Below are positions 54,227-63,533 of a DNA stretch of 64,000 nt, piece after piece; within the stretch, counting starts at the first letter, position 1, and each line of letters starts with the position of its first letter. The position numbers were made by a program, and so were the translations under genes. Origin of the DNA: Bacillota bacterium (GTDB taxonomy: Bacteria > Bacillota > Clostridia > Acetivibrionales > Acetivibrionaceae); assembly GCA_023421115.1 (NCBI GenBank), contig JAEZUI010000025.1, positions 20,234 to 84,233 of the forward strand. The letters are read 5' to 3'. Below the pieces are notes generated by a model. It saw only the letters and a program-made list of their open reading frames with translations. It was not told where the DNA came from and searched no databases.

Positions 54227-56215
54227 TCAATATACCCTCACATTGAGGTATGTTTCATTAGTATTGGTATTCGTAGATGTCCAAATTCCAATTAAAACAT
54301 CATAATTACCGATTTTTTTCATATACTTATCAATTTTGTCTTCTGTTGCAATAAGCTTCCAATCGTTACCCTCCTTAAACTTCCTCATAACCTCTTCTTC
54401 AGACATACCTTCAAAACCAATGGCTTGACCATACCTCTTCCCATCTTTTATATAATTCAGATGATTTTCCACTATTTCAGAATCAGTTGGCCATGGAGCC
54501 AAATCATTGTATTTATCAAAAATTTGTTTATTATATACTTTTCCATCGTCAAACACATATATTTTAAGCGATCTCATATCATGCCATTCATTCAAACCAT
54601 CGGTATATTTTAAACCAAGCCATTTGTCGGTACCGATTTTAGCAATATTGTAGTAGAATACGTCTAAATTTATATCTCTAAGTGAATTTTTTACTTCTTC
54701 GTCATGTGTCGAAAAAATATTATCAGCATACTTTTCAAAATCTTCTTTTTGTGTTATTTCAAGTTTGTTTTTTTCTATATCATATAAATAGTTCGGAACA
54801 GGGTTTTCAGGATTTTTATATATTCTCTTTATAATTATATGCGTTCCCTCTTTATTAACTAAAAGCTCTCTGTAGGAATCTCCTTGAGTAGCAGACATAT
54901 CAATTGAAATCAAATCTAAAACCCGGCAGAGTGTTTCTTTTTCAATATCGTAAATGGCAATTCCCCAATAATCAGAAATTACTGCGATTTTATCCGAAGC
55001 ATATTCTATATGAGGCATATCTGCACCAAATTTCCTTAGAGCAATTCTTTTAGCCAACTCTTCGTCTTTTTCAGGAAGTTCCCACAATTCTCTTGATTTA
55101 GTATTATCGCTTTCGCTTATTTCAGGCATACTACTAGTCTTTTTATCACATGAAATAAACAAATTAGACATTATTAATAGCAGAACAATACCAGCTATAA
55201 ATCTATATCCCTTCTTATACTGCCTTTCATTTAAAATATTGGTAAACCTTCTTTTCATTGTTTTTACACCTCCAAATATACCTGTTGCAAGATACACCTT
55301 GCTTTTGGTTCTTGTTTTAGCTGATTCAAGTATAATTTTTGTATATCTTTCCTTATACCCGAAATCTTTGTTTTTCACCACTTCCTCATCACAGATAAAC
55401 TCCAAGTCCTTATTTGCTTCATTAACCATAAAATGTACAAATGGGTTAAACCAGTGGACATCTTTTGCAAACATAAGTAGCAATTTGTAATGCAAATCAT
55501 GTCTTTTATAGTGTATCAGTTCATGCCTAATAATAATTTCAAGTTCTTCTATGCAATAGTTTTCATGAGGAATATATATTGAAGGCTTAAATATACCTGC
55601 AAGCATTGGGGTATTTATTGTCCTTGATACATACATTTTGATTTTCTTATTCATATTCATTTTAGTTAAGCTGTCCAAAAGTACTTCATTATATTGAGCA
55701 TTACTGATTAATAGACGCCATCTCAAAAGTCTTCTTTTAAATAAACAGTATTTAAGTATATCAATCCCTATAAAAGCAAATACGCCTGATAACCACAATA
55801 TAAAAGCTATTTGATGGTTTGATAATGTTCTGAAAACATTTGTATTTTCAGTTTTTATTATTTCTTCTTTATCGATGGCATTTTCTAAATACTGGCTTGT
55901 TATATTTTCAATATTGTTGCTTTGCTCCTTTGTAAATGTATCAAAGGGATGCTCTGAGCTTTTATTCTGAAAATTTTCATCTATTTCAACTTCCTTATTT
56001 CTTATACTTTCCTGAATTGTTACTACATTAATTGATAAAGAATTCAAAGAGATATCCAGCGGAATTAACAGTCTTATAGCCAAGATCAGCCATATATAAT
56101 ATCTCCACTTGGTGGTATACCGGTTTTTGGATAGAGTGTAAATAAGATGAGTAAATACAATAAATACTGCTACTATAACAGATAGCAAGCCAAGGTAATT
56201 AATAAATGCCTCCAT
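54227..56215 (-). CDS. BlaR1/MecR1-type M56 peptidase sensor
   Basis: A 662-residue membrane metallopeptidase. Four membrane segments are visible (about 5-28, 35-55, 135-160 and 340-357). The zinc site is HELIHYKRHD near residue 235, in the cytoplasmic loop. The external C-terminal part (about 360-662) is not a penicillin-binding domain, so the ligand is not necessarily a beta-lactam. On sensing its signal it would cleave the BlaI-type repressor encoded just upstream. The preferred start is the ATG at 56215, 8 bp after GGGGGA. The GTG at 56221 overlaps the repressor stop. Confidence 0.9.
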   Translation of the reverse strand: MEAFINYLGLLSVIVAVFIVFTHLIYTLSKNRYTTKWRYYIWLILAIRLLIPLDISLNSLSINVVTIQESIRNKEVEIDENFQNKSSEHPFDTFTKEQSNNIENITSQYLENAIDKEEIIKTENTNVFRTLSNHQIAFILWLSGVFAFIGIDILKYCLFKRRLLRWRLLISNAQYNEVLLDSLTKMNMNKKIKMYVSRTINTPMLAGIFKPSIYIPHENYCIEELEIIIRHELIHYKRHDLHYKLLLMFAKDVHWFNPFVHFMVNEANKDLEFICDEEVVKNKDFGYKERYTKIILESAKTRTKSKVYLATGIFGGVKTMKRRFTNILNERQYKKGYRFIAGIVLLLIMSNLFISCDKKTSSMPEISESDNTKSRELWELPEKDEELAKRIALRKFGADMPHIEYASDKIAVISDYWGIAIYDIEKETLCRVLDLISIDMSATQGDSYRELLVNKEGTHIIIKRIYKNPENPVPNYLYDIEKNKLEITQKEDFEKYADNIFSTHDEEVKNSLRDINLDVFYYNIAKIGTDKWLGLKYTDGLNEWHDMRSLKIYVFDDGKVYNKQIFDKYNDLAPWPTDSEIVENHLNYIKDGKRYGQAIGFEGMSEEEVMRKFKEGNDWKLIATEDKIDKYMKKIGNYDVLIGIWTSTNTNTNETYLNVRVY

Positions 56216-56217
56216 AA

Positions 56218-56595
56218 TCACTTATCCCCCTGCTCAATCTTTTGATCTAAAAAATCTCTTAGTTCAACTAATTCCTTATTATCTATTTCTTTTCCATCAT
56301 AAAGTGTTGCAACAAATTTTTTAATTGAGCTTTTATATAGCTTTTCTAAAACTGATTTCGCTTCATTTTGGATATAGGTATCTTCATCTATAATAGGTGA
56401 ATAATAGTTATTTTTTCCAACTCGGTCAATTTTGACAAAACCCTTTTGCTCTAATCTCGATAAAAATGACAATATGGTTGTTGGGGCAAGCTTCTTGTCC
56501 CCTAGTCTTTCTTCAATATACGTCCGGGTGACAGGTTTTTCTGAACTCCATATAATTAACATTATTTGCAATTCAGAATCAGGTAATCTTTTCAC
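56218..56595 (-). CDS. BlaI/MecI-family repressor
   Basis: A winged-helix repressor of about 125 residues: LPDSELQIMLIIWSSEKPVT, TTILSFLSRLEQKGFV and a C-terminal dimerisation helix bundle. The start is probably the GTG at 56595, 9 bp after AGAAGGAG. A TTG at 56616 in the same frame lies before that site. It is coupled to the M56 sensor gene. A 44-bp palindrome covers its leader. Confidence 0.92.
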   Translation of the reverse strand: MKRLPDSELQIMLIIWSSEKPVTRTYIEERLGDKKLAPTTILSFLSRLEQKGFVKIDRVGKNNYYSPIIDEDTYIQNEAKSVLEKLYKSSIKKFVATLYDGKEIDNKELVELRDFLDQKIEQGDK

Positions 56596-56607
56596 TATAT
56601 TCAACTC

Positions 56608-56651
56608 CTTCTGCAAATGTAGAACATAATTACATTCTACATTTGCAGAAG
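56608..56651. promoter_or_regulatory. 44-bp palindromic operator of the BlaI-type repressor
   Basis: CTTCTGCAAATGTAGAA at 56608-56624 is repeated exactly in inverse at 56635-56651 around 10 bases. It includes TGTAGAA/TTCTACA, in keeping with BlaI-type TACA/TGTA boxes, and overlaps the ribosome binding site of the repressor gene. No other gene in the window carries a copy. Confidence 0.8.
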
Positions 56652-56957
56652 TTAAATGTCAATAGTAAATACTTTAAAGGCAAAATCACTTAAAAACTTC
56701 TAGGGATTGAACAATTAGACTATCCACAACAGTAAAGAGCTATATTGAGAAGTAACAACAAATACGTTATAATATTACCAGAAACACACATGAAACAGTA
56801 TATGGTTCAAATCACAGACAAAACTCTTTCAAATTTTGTACAGTTCCTGCGATATAGCCAAACATTTACGTGATTCCTGAATACTAAGTGTAGCAGTGTG
56901 GAGAAGTCATCAAAAAAATATGCGATTTGAGAGACTATGAAAAGAGGGGGTATTTGT
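56652..56957. other. Intergenic stretch upstream of the zinc-ribbon protein
   Basis: About 305 AT-rich bases between divergent genes. I see no ORF, hairpin or repeat that can be supported. Confidence 0.4.
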
Positions 56958-57470
56958 ATGAATTGTACACACTGCGGTAATGAGCTTGACTCCGTAAGTG
57001 GAAAATGCAAATCTTGTGAAGTTGTAACAGGTATGGAAAACATAGAATGCGTGGTAGGTGAATATACAAACAAAAAGGCGGTTTGGAGTCCAAGGGCTAT
57101 TAAGTATATTGCAATATTTTGCACATTGATACCTGGTTTAGTTTTATTTTCTATGAACTATGCAAGATTAGAACATCCCAAAAAGAAAAAACGTATTTTA
57201 GCATTAATTGGAATTACATCTCTATTTTTTTTAATGGCAATTTTGACACCTGAGAATCCAATAATTAATTATTTGTTTCTTGTGGCAAACATAGTAATAG
57301 CAATTTATTTCTCTAATGACCAAAAGGTCATGTTTGAGAACCACCTTCAAAAAGGTGGCAAAAAAGCATCTATTGTAATACCATTAGTTTTATCTATTAT
57401 ATTCTGTGTATGTATCTTAGTTTTATTAATTATAGCGGAAAACGAGTTACAAAAGCAATCAATTTTATAA
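56958..57470 (+). CDS. Zinc-ribbon membrane protein
   Basis: A 170-residue protein. The N-terminus is a zinc ribbon (MNCTHCGNEL...GKCKSCE), followed by three hydrophobic segments (about 50-70, 80-115 and 140-165). The ATG at 56958 follows GAGGGGG. Function unknown. Small zinc-ribbon membrane proteins of this type are common and poorly characterised in clostridia. Confidence 0.8.
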   Translation: MNCTHCGNELDSVSGKCKSCEVVTGMENIECVVGEYTNKKAVWSPRAIKYIAIFCTLIPGLVLFSMNYARLEHPKKKKRILALIGITSLFFLMAILTPENPIINYLFLVANIVIAIYFSNDQKVMFENHLQKGGKKASIVIPLVLSIIFCVCILVLLIIAENELQKQSIL

Positions 57471-57558
57471 CATAATAATTACGTATAGTTCCTCTTTGGG
57501 TTTTATTTTTGTAATTCTTAACAAAAACGAGACTTTAAAATTTGATAAAATCAAACCG

Positions 57559-59028
57559 TTAATTTGTTTTTGGAAACTCAGACCTCATACCTATTAAGAC
57601 CTGCCTCATATACCCAAAGTCCATTGAATTAATTTGCCCGTTTCCATCAACATCCGCCGCCAACATACCAAATTCAGATGGAAAACTATTAATCATTCCT
57701 AATAAATACATTCTTAAGTAACCGAAGTCAATTGAATTAAAACTATTGTCTCCATTTAAATCACCAATAACGTACTTGTCGGATATAGGAGTAGGTATAG
57801 GAGTAGGTATAGGAGTAGGAGTAAGTGTAGGAGTAGGCATAGGTGAATTTGACACTGAAGTGTTATATAGATTCGGGAAATTGCCTGACATATATAACAA
57901 AGTAAGCATTCTTAAAGAGTTTCCATAATAATCATGAGGTGCAGTATCCTTAACTTTCACAGTCTCATCAAACATTCTCTGACCAAAGCTCAAATCTACC
58001 CCTGTAAGATAGCTAGTAGCAGCTGTAGATACAAATGTAGCATTATGATATTGGCCAAGCTTTTGACCTGTTAAGGAATAACCGTCTACAATATTTTCAG
58101 GGCCAATATTTTTGAAGAAGGCAGAAACTTTGTCGGAATACGCTTTAGCTTTATCTGTACCATACCAGGAATAATCAAGTGCAATCCTCCATGGCATACG
58201 TGCTGCATCATAACTATATTCATACTTGCTTGCACCGTTCCATACTGCCAACCTCTGTTCTGTTCCATCAGCTTTACACCAATCGGGTACAAGCCCTGTA
58301 TTATTATTGAATTTCTCTATCTGATCCAAAATTTCATAAGACTTGTCAGCTACTTTTAACCAATCCTGGTTACCTGTGAAATCTGCATAAATTCTATACC
58401 AAGCCGGAACAAAATAGCAGGGATTAAGGGCATCAGAACCTCCCCAATTTCCAGGCTTCAGTACATATGTCCCTGGCTCTACACAGTATCTAAACAAGTT
58501 ATTTATATAGTTTTTTGCTTCCTGTTCGTAGTTAACAGTACCGTTCGAGCCCCATCTTTTATGCGCAAACACAAGTGCTGTTGCCATGTCTTCATCACCG
58601 TCAGTTGCAGCTCCTGTTGAAGCAACTTTACCATCTGCGCCAATGGACCAGTCCATAAGTCCAGTAGAATTAAAGTATTTCTTGGCGTACCTGTAAAGAT
58701 CATCAAATAATTCCCTCTCATTAAAATAAACTGAGAGCAACATACCATAACCCATTCCTTCTGAACAAGATGTAAAATCCTGTGTTTCTGATGTTTGTAC
58801 TCTTCTGTAACCACCTGCTCCACTTGTGGTTATACGACTGCTTTTCCAATCTTCCCATTCTCGGAGCAACATAGCATTAGTATCATTCTGGTCAGTTGCT
58901 AAAGATTTAATACCATATGGGTATCCGTTCGAATTTGGCAAAGAAGCTGCAGAAGCATCACATACACTAGCTAATGACGAATATGTAAGCATACTTACGA
59001 CCACCAAAAACAATAAAATTCTTTTCAT
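57559..59028 (-). CDS. Cellulosomal glycoside hydrolase family 8 (endoglucanase-like) with dockerin
   Basis: A secreted enzyme of 489 residues from the ATG at 59028 (GGGAG upstream). After the signal peptide (to about 28) residues about 30-385 are a GH8 domain. Seen are the general acid Glu in CSEGMGYGMLLS, the substrate-binding Asp in DGDEDMATALVFAHKRW, and MPWRIALDYSWYGT. A Pro/Thr linker (TPTLTPTPIPTP) leads to a C-terminal type I dockerin (DLNGDNSFNSIDF, DVDGNGQINSMDF). GH8 members cut beta-1,4-glucan, lichenan, xylan or chitosan. The context of cellulosomal enzymes favours glucan or xylan. It is monocistronic. Confidence 0.94.
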   Translation of the reverse strand: MKRILLFLVVVSMLTYSSLASVCDASAASLPNSNGYPYGIKSLATDQNDTNAMLLREWEDWKSSRITTSGAGGYRRVQTSETQDFTSCSEGMGYGMLLSVYFNERELFDDLYRYAKKYFNSTGLMDWSIGADGKVASTGAATDGDEDMATALVFAHKRWGSNGTVNYEQEAKNYINNLFRYCVEPGTYVLKPGNWGGSDALNPCYFVPAWYRIYADFTGNQDWLKVADKSYEILDQIEKFNNNTGLVPDWCKADGTEQRLAVWNGASKYEYSYDAARMPWRIALDYSWYGTDKAKAYSDKVSAFFKNIGPENIVDGYSLTGQKLGQYHNATFVSTAATSYLTGVDLSFGQRMFDETVKVKDTAPHDYYGNSLRMLTLLYMSGNFPNLYNTSVSNSPMPTPTLTPTPIPTPIPTPISDKYVIGDLNGDNSFNSIDFGYLRMYLLGMINSFPSEFGMLAADVDGNGQINSMDFGYMRQVLIGMRSEFPKTN

Positions 59029-59235
59029 TCTTAACTCTCCCTTATAAAATAAATTAGACACAATTGCTCAATATTATAGTATTTTTTCTGACTCCCCCTT
59101 TTAAAAGACTTATAAAAGTATTGTAATAAATGTAATGCATCACCACTCTAAAACCTATATTTACAAGATACCATTAGGAAGCAATTTTAAAAATAACAAA
59201 TGCAATATTTAAGTCACAAAACCCCCTAAAATCAG

Positions 59236-59322
59236 GTTTTTGAAATGGTATTTGATCAGTTTTTTTGAACCACCTAAACTCATACAATACTATTTTACTC
59301 TATTTAAGCTTATAAAACAATT
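59236..59322 (-). repeat. Flanking repeat, downstream copy
   Basis: It contains a divergent dispersed repeat unit (59236-59270) followed by CACCTAAACTCATA, TACTCTATT and AAGCTTA in the same order and spacing as 60760-60817. Together the two copies bracket the pRiA4b ORF-3-like gene. Confidence 0.75.
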
Positions 59323-59334
59323 GTTGTCCAAGAC

Positions 59335-60534
59335 TCACCATTCACTACTGTATTGCTCTGGCGATTTGCCTTTTTTCTCTACAATAATAGGTTTTAAAGG
59401 TAAAGGCTCTTCTTTTTCAACCCCTGTTAGCTCAACTACAAATTCCCACATGTCTCCGAAATCAAAAAGATATATTAACTTCTGTCCTTTAAAAAGCCCC
59501 ATTTCCATTATTGAAGTTTCTTCTGCCACCGGACCATCGTCATGTGCTAACTCGCAATAAATCGGTTTGCCGGTTCTTCTATTTCCGCCAATATAGAAGG
59601 CATAGAGGTGATCATCGTCAAAATCATATGCCTTTTGAATTGCATTGTGTAAATTACCTAATGTATGCTTACCCGACAGCTTAATTTTTCTCCATAGTGT
59701 CTTTGATAAACTCACTTTGAAGTAATACACTCCATTTAAATCTTCCATCTTAATTTCTTCAACTGTACTCCTTACAATACTATCTTGAAAAACTTTTTTA
59801 AACACCTCAAATGGTTCAATCTTTTTCTTTTTTAACTTTTTGTCTTCTGCTAAAAACAAATAACTCAAGTCTTTTCTATTCCAATACATTAAAGCTTCCT
59901 GACAAAGAAAGCGAGCTGTCCTAACTCCATGTTGGTTTGGAAGAAATGCACTTATGCTATCCTCGTATTTCCCTTTTGCTCCATCAATCAATTCCAGCTC
60001 GCCCATACCAAAAAAACACAAATGATGTTGAAATGCAGCTCCTTCTGAGTACATCCTTTCTGTTTGAAACTTTGAGTTTTTCAAAACAGGCTGCTGTTCT
60101 GAATTTGCTATACTTATAAGAAAGTTATAAAAAGCAGTTATAGGAATCCATCTATCAAATTTTTCTATAAACTCATACTTTGTCCAATAGGTTTGCAATA
60201 AGAATACATATTTCTCAGCTTCATTTAATGCAAGATAACTATCAAGCATTGGTGTTTTAACAAGTGCAGGTTTTCCTTTGCCATCGTTTCCTTTATAATA
60301 TAGCCTGCCAAGCAATGCCAGTTCAAACATCAAGTCAATAACAGGATATAGTTCTTGAGTGTAATTTGGTGCATTAACCTTCTTTTGATTTACAAGCAAA
60401 CTGTTTAGTTTAAATGAATCATTCTTCCCAAGAACCCCTAATTTTGCTGAAAGAACAGGGTGCTCGTTGTTTATAAATTCCATAAATATATTGAAATCAC
60501 CTACACAGGTTGATATTTGTTTTTTATAAGTCAT
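59335..60534 (-). CDS. Plasmid pRiA4b ORF-3-like protein
   Basis: A 399-residue protein. The C-terminal part (about 245-385) is the pRiA4b ORF-3 domain (VYYFKVSLSKTLWRKIKL, LGNLHNAIQKAYDFDDDHLY, YLFDFGDMWEFVVEL). The N-terminal part (about 1-230) is a helical region often found with it and has no known function. Members are scattered, often near mobile elements. No catalytic motif is visible. The ATG at 60534 has AGAGAGGAAG upstream. The gene stands alone between two direct repeats of nearly 90 bp. Confidence 0.85.
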   Translation of the reverse strand: MTYKKQISTCVGDFNIFMEFINNEHPVLSAKLGVLGKNDSFKLNSLLVNQKKVNAPNYTQELYPVIDLMFELALLGRLYYKGNDGKGKPALVKTPMLDSYLALNEAEKYVFLLQTYWTKYEFIEKFDRWIPITAFYNFLISIANSEQQPVLKNSKFQTERMYSEGAAFQHHLCFFGMGELELIDGAKGKYEDSISAFLPNQHGVRTARFLCQEALMYWNRKDLSYLFLAEDKKLKKKKIEPFEVFKKVFQDSIVRSTVEEIKMEDLNGVYYFKVSLSKTLWRKIKLSGKHTLGNLHNAIQKAYDFDDDHLYAFYIGGNRRTGKPIYCELAHDDGPVAEETSIMEMGLFKGQKLIYLFDFGDMWEFVVELTGVEKEEPLPLKPIIVEKKGKSPEQYSSEW

Positions 60535-60892
60535 TTTCTATCTTCCTCTCTATTTAAACTCCATTTTGTATTCATTTTATAAGAACATATATTTCATTCA
60601 ATTTTAAGTCAGACTTTCAGTAAAATCAAGGTTTAATTTTACTTGCATAATCAGACCTCTTTCGTCAGATACGCAGTAGCCTCCTGTTTCACTCTTAGCA
60701 ATCATGCCATCCAATAAAACCAACTTTTTTGAAACACCCATTGACCAGTTATTTTTTTGGAATCACCTAAACTCATATAATATTATTCTACTCTATTCAA
60801 GCTTAAAAACAATTACGTATTAATATACTCTTTACTTATGAAAAAAACCACCCTCTGTTGAGAGTGGAATAAACATTTACCCTTAATAAAAT
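60535..60892. repeat. Intergenic region with the upstream flanking repeat copy (60727-60817)
   Basis: Within this 358-base gap, 60727-60770 holds two dispersed repeat units on the minus strand (GGTGATTCC..., then GGGTGTTTCAAAAAAGT). 60760-60817 matches 59263-59322 with few differences. A 45-codon minus-strand frame starting in the repeat has no ribosome binding site and is not called. Confidence 0.75.
60841..60867 (-). terminator. Terminator of the HD/YwgA operon
   Basis: On the minus strand CCACTCTC-AACA-GAGGGTGG followed by seven T, 25 bp past the YwgA-like stop. The best-formed terminator of the window. Confidence 0.92.
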
Positions 60893-61408
60893 TTAATTCA
60901 AAAATGATAATTCTCTTAATTCTTTAAGATAGCTTTGTAACTGCTCATCACTAAACTTTTGACCTTTAATTCTTACTACTTCCTTAATAATTTCTTCATC
61001 TTTTACTTTTACTTTTCCTTTTGGCTCTAATGATCTTGCAACAAAGTCTAATGTTGTAATTCCTTCTAACTCCAAAGCTGTTTTGTTACCGAATCTATCC
61101 AAAACAAACGCCACTTTCTCTTTTTCATCTTTAGAAAGATGCTTCATATTAAAATCAACATCTTTAATACTTATTGTGTGTGTAACACCCTGAGTATTAA
61201 TTTCAATCAATTCCTCATTCTGTAGTATATGTAATATGTTATCAAGCTTTGAACTGTAGGGACCAAAAAAATGTATTGTATACCCTAATTCTAAATCAAC
61301 ACCTTTTCTCTCAATCAAATACATTAATTTTTGTACTGCTTTTTTCCCAAGCGTCCTATTTTCGCATATGTTTTTAAGTACTTGAGCATAATTCGCTAAA
61401 TTATCCAT
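60893..61408 (-). CDS. YwgA-like protein
   Basis: A 171-residue protein resembling Bacillus YwgA and the wider SocA/Panacea-type fold: GKKAVQKLMYLIERKGVDLE, IHFFGPYSSKLDNIL, and a helical C-terminus. The ATG at 61408 lies 6 bp after AAGGAGG. The longer frame to 61510 overlaps the upstream gene and is not used. It follows the HD phosphohydrolase gene by 31 bp, the same pairing as ywfO-ywgA in Bacillus. Function unknown. Confidence 0.85.
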   Translation of the reverse strand: MDNLANYAQVLKNICENRTLGKKAVQKLMYLIERKGVDLELGYTIHFFGPYSSKLDNILHILQNEELIEINTQGVTHTISIKDVDFNMKHLSKDEKEKVAFVLDRFGNKTALELEGITTLDFVARSLEPKGKVKVKDEEIIKEVVRIKGQKFSDEQLQSYLKELRELSFLN

Positions 61409-61439
61409 TTCCATCCTCCTTCTGAATTCATGATAAATT

Positions 61440-62711
61440 CTAGCACTTAATTGACTCTGCAAAAGCAAGAACTTCATCACGTCTTTCTTTACATACATAT
61501 AAACGTTCAATGTTTATTTTTTCTGTCAAGCTACTGATGATATGAGATTCATCAGAGATTGTTGTTGGCTGGTTAAGTTTTTTATTCAAAATTATAATTG
61601 CCTTTTCATTTTCTATATCGACCTTTACAGGTATTTTGTGAGGTATTTTATCTGCTGAATAATCCTCCAAAAAATATTGTTGCCCAAATTTGCTAATAAT
61701 CTGCTTCTTTTGACTTTCAAAGTATTTCTTATCCCCTGGCTGTGGATGAGTTTTCGTCTCTAAAACACTTGTAAAAACAATACGTTCAAGAATAGCTTTG
61801 CACTCATTAACCGTATCTGATTTTTCCTTCATCAACTGTATTACTCTACTATCATCCCATTTAATATATTCATCAACAGAATCAGGATATGTGCGGTTTG
61901 GTAGAATTTTCTCTAATGCTTTTGCAAAGATAATATCAAAATACCTCCTTGTTCTGTGGAAATATACTTGCACAAACATAAAATATCTTGCAAGTACAAA
62001 TTCTTCAAACGCCTGAACTCCTCCATGCTCAATTGCTAATCTAGGTATCCCGTCCTCGCAATATACAGTTAAGCAAGAAATTAATCTATCTAAATCAAAT
62101 TTGCCATAGTTTACTCCACAGTATAGTGAATCTCTAAGTAAATAATCCATTTTATCACAATCTAATTCACTATCCATAAAACTATTTAGAAAAACAAACT
62201 CTGAATTTTCACCTGCGTCTTTACCACTATATATATTACAAATTAACTCTGGAGTAATATTATAGTTTTCTCCATACTTTCGTACATATTCCAAACCAAT
62301 TTCATTTATATAATCAGCAATACAGGTTTCTTTAATTATCTTTTCCGTAAAGTCCTCATGCTTTAGCTTTCCAGAAAAAACTTTTTCAGATGCATGCGAA
62401 AAGGGTGCATGTCCCAAATCATGGGTTAGTGCGATAATTCTTAATATCTGCTCATACCAGTTTACCTTCTTCTCACTTAGGAACTCAGGGTTTTTATTTA
62501 CTACTGAACGAAACACTTTTGTGACCAAATGCATTACCCCTAAGGAATGACCAAACCTTGTGTGCTCTGCTCCATGATAAACTAAATTCGTCATGGCAAG
62601 TTGCTTTATATTTCTCAACCTCTGAAAAGGAATCGAATCAATTATCTTACTCTCTATTGGTCGTACTTCAATAAATGCATGTATAGGATCTCGGTATTTC
62701 TCCAGTTCCAC
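61440..62711 (-). CDS. HD-domain phosphohydrolase (dNTPase/SAMHD1-like, YwfO family)
   Basis: A 423-residue HD hydrolase. The metal ligands are in HTRFGHSLGVMHL, THDLGHAPFSH and the later MDSELDCDKMDYLLRDS. The N-terminal KYRDPIHAFIEVRPIESKII and the RLRNIKQL block place it with the dGTPase/SAMHD1/YwfO group rather than with ppGpp hydrolases. It would hydrolyse dNTPs or a related nucleotide in the cytoplasm. The start is a GTG at 62711 after AAGGAAG. It forms a two-gene operon with the YwgA-like gene. Confidence 0.92.
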   Translation of the reverse strand: MELEKYRDPIHAFIEVRPIESKIIDSIPFQRLRNIKQLAMTNLVYHGAEHTRFGHSLGVMHLVTKVFRSVVNKNPEFLSEKKVNWYEQILRIIALTHDLGHAPFSHASEKVFSGKLKHEDFTEKIIKETCIADYINEIGLEYVRKYGENYNITPELICNIYSGKDAGENSEFVFLNSFMDSELDCDKMDYLLRDSLYCGVNYGKFDLDRLISCLTVYCEDGIPRLAIEHGGVQAFEEFVLARYFMFVQVYFHRTRRYFDIIFAKALEKILPNRTYPDSVDEYIKWDDSRVIQLMKEKSDTVNECKAILERIVFTSVLETKTHPQPGDKKYFESQKKQIISKFGQQYFLEDYSADKIPHKIPVKVDIENEKAIIILNKKLNQPTTISDESHIISSLTEKINIERLYVCKERRDEVLAFAESIKC

Positions 62712-63123
62712 AGTAGCATCACTTCCTTAAAATATATTATCATAAAAGAGTTCCGAGAAACAGTAAAAGTTTTCTTGTCATTATGTCATTGTCATTTATT
62801 GTTCTGAGTTTATTTGCTTTATATAAAAAAGTCAGAACATGCGTTCTTGTCTAATTTTATATCATATTTCAAGTAAATTCAAGAGTAAAATCTTAAATCA
62901 TGCTCTTGTTTTTCCGTCGATTATTCTGCATGATTCCTTCCAAACGTATCATCTTAATCCACTTTTCTAGTTTACTAATTATACTTATACTTTCCTGCTC
63001 CGCTTCCGCCATAAATATATTCTTATTCCATTTAGTAAACAAATTCCAAAATAGTTCAATACAAAAAGCAAAAATTTACCACAAGGGGAGCATATCAATT
63101 GATACAATCGGGACTTTAGTTTG
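62712..63123. other. Intergenic region with SOS-like palindrome and a doubtful 39-codon ORF
   Basis: 412 bases. GAAC-ATGC-GTTC at 62835-62846 fits the Gram-positive LexA box pattern and lies about 125 bp upstream of the HD gene. A 39-codon minus-strand ORF (62893-63012, MAEAEQESISIISKLEKWIK...) has coding-like content but no clear ribosome binding site. It may be a gene fragment. Confidence 0.35.
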
Positions 63124-63501
63124 TCATGCTTTTTCCAATTTTTCTTCTAGTGTTTCAAAATACTTAATAGCATCTTGTGATTTTTCAGGATAATTAAGCA
63201 AGTAGTTTGAATACTCAATTCTAAGTCTTCTTAAAAACTCTTCGTAGGAAACAATTATCTCTACATCTCTTGATACCGCAGGTTCGTTGATACATAATTT
63301 CACACCGGTTTCGCCAAAATACTCTTCTTCACCTTTTTTAAATACACTGGCTAATACACAACAAACACATTCTCTGCCATACCCTTCTATACCTGGTGTA
63401 ACAAAAGCCTCTATCATCTTAATAAAATAATATTCACTTCTCATACAACCAAAATATATTTCAAAAAGATTATCCACTTCATTTAGGTTCACAGAAATCA
63501 C
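63124..63501 (-). CDS. Small protein resembling CdiI-type immunity proteins
   Basis: A 125-residue acidic protein. The central GIEGYGRECVCCVLA and the C-terminal IVSYEEFLRRLRIEYSNYLL followed by NYPEKSQDAIKYFE resemble immunity proteins of ribonuclease toxins of the CdiI type. The match is by pattern memory only. The ATG at 63501 is preceded by GAGGAGTGA. If the call is right, a toxin gene should lie to the right, outside the window. Two gene-like remnants upstream fit a shuffled toxin-immunity locus. Confidence 0.6.
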   Translation of the reverse strand: MISVNLNEVDNLFEIYFGCMRSEYYFIKMIEAFVTPGIEGYGRECVCCVLASVFKKGEEEYFGETGVKLCINEPAVSRDVEIIVSYEEFLRRLRIEYSNYLLNYPEKSQDAIKYFETLEEKLEKA

Positions 63502-63533
63502 TCCTCACATATAATAATTCTAGATTTCAATAC

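Noticed and set aside
62900..63193. 97-codon plus-strand ORF with hydrophobic start
   Set aside because: It overlaps the 3' end of the immunity-like gene on the other strand and lacks a ribosome binding site.
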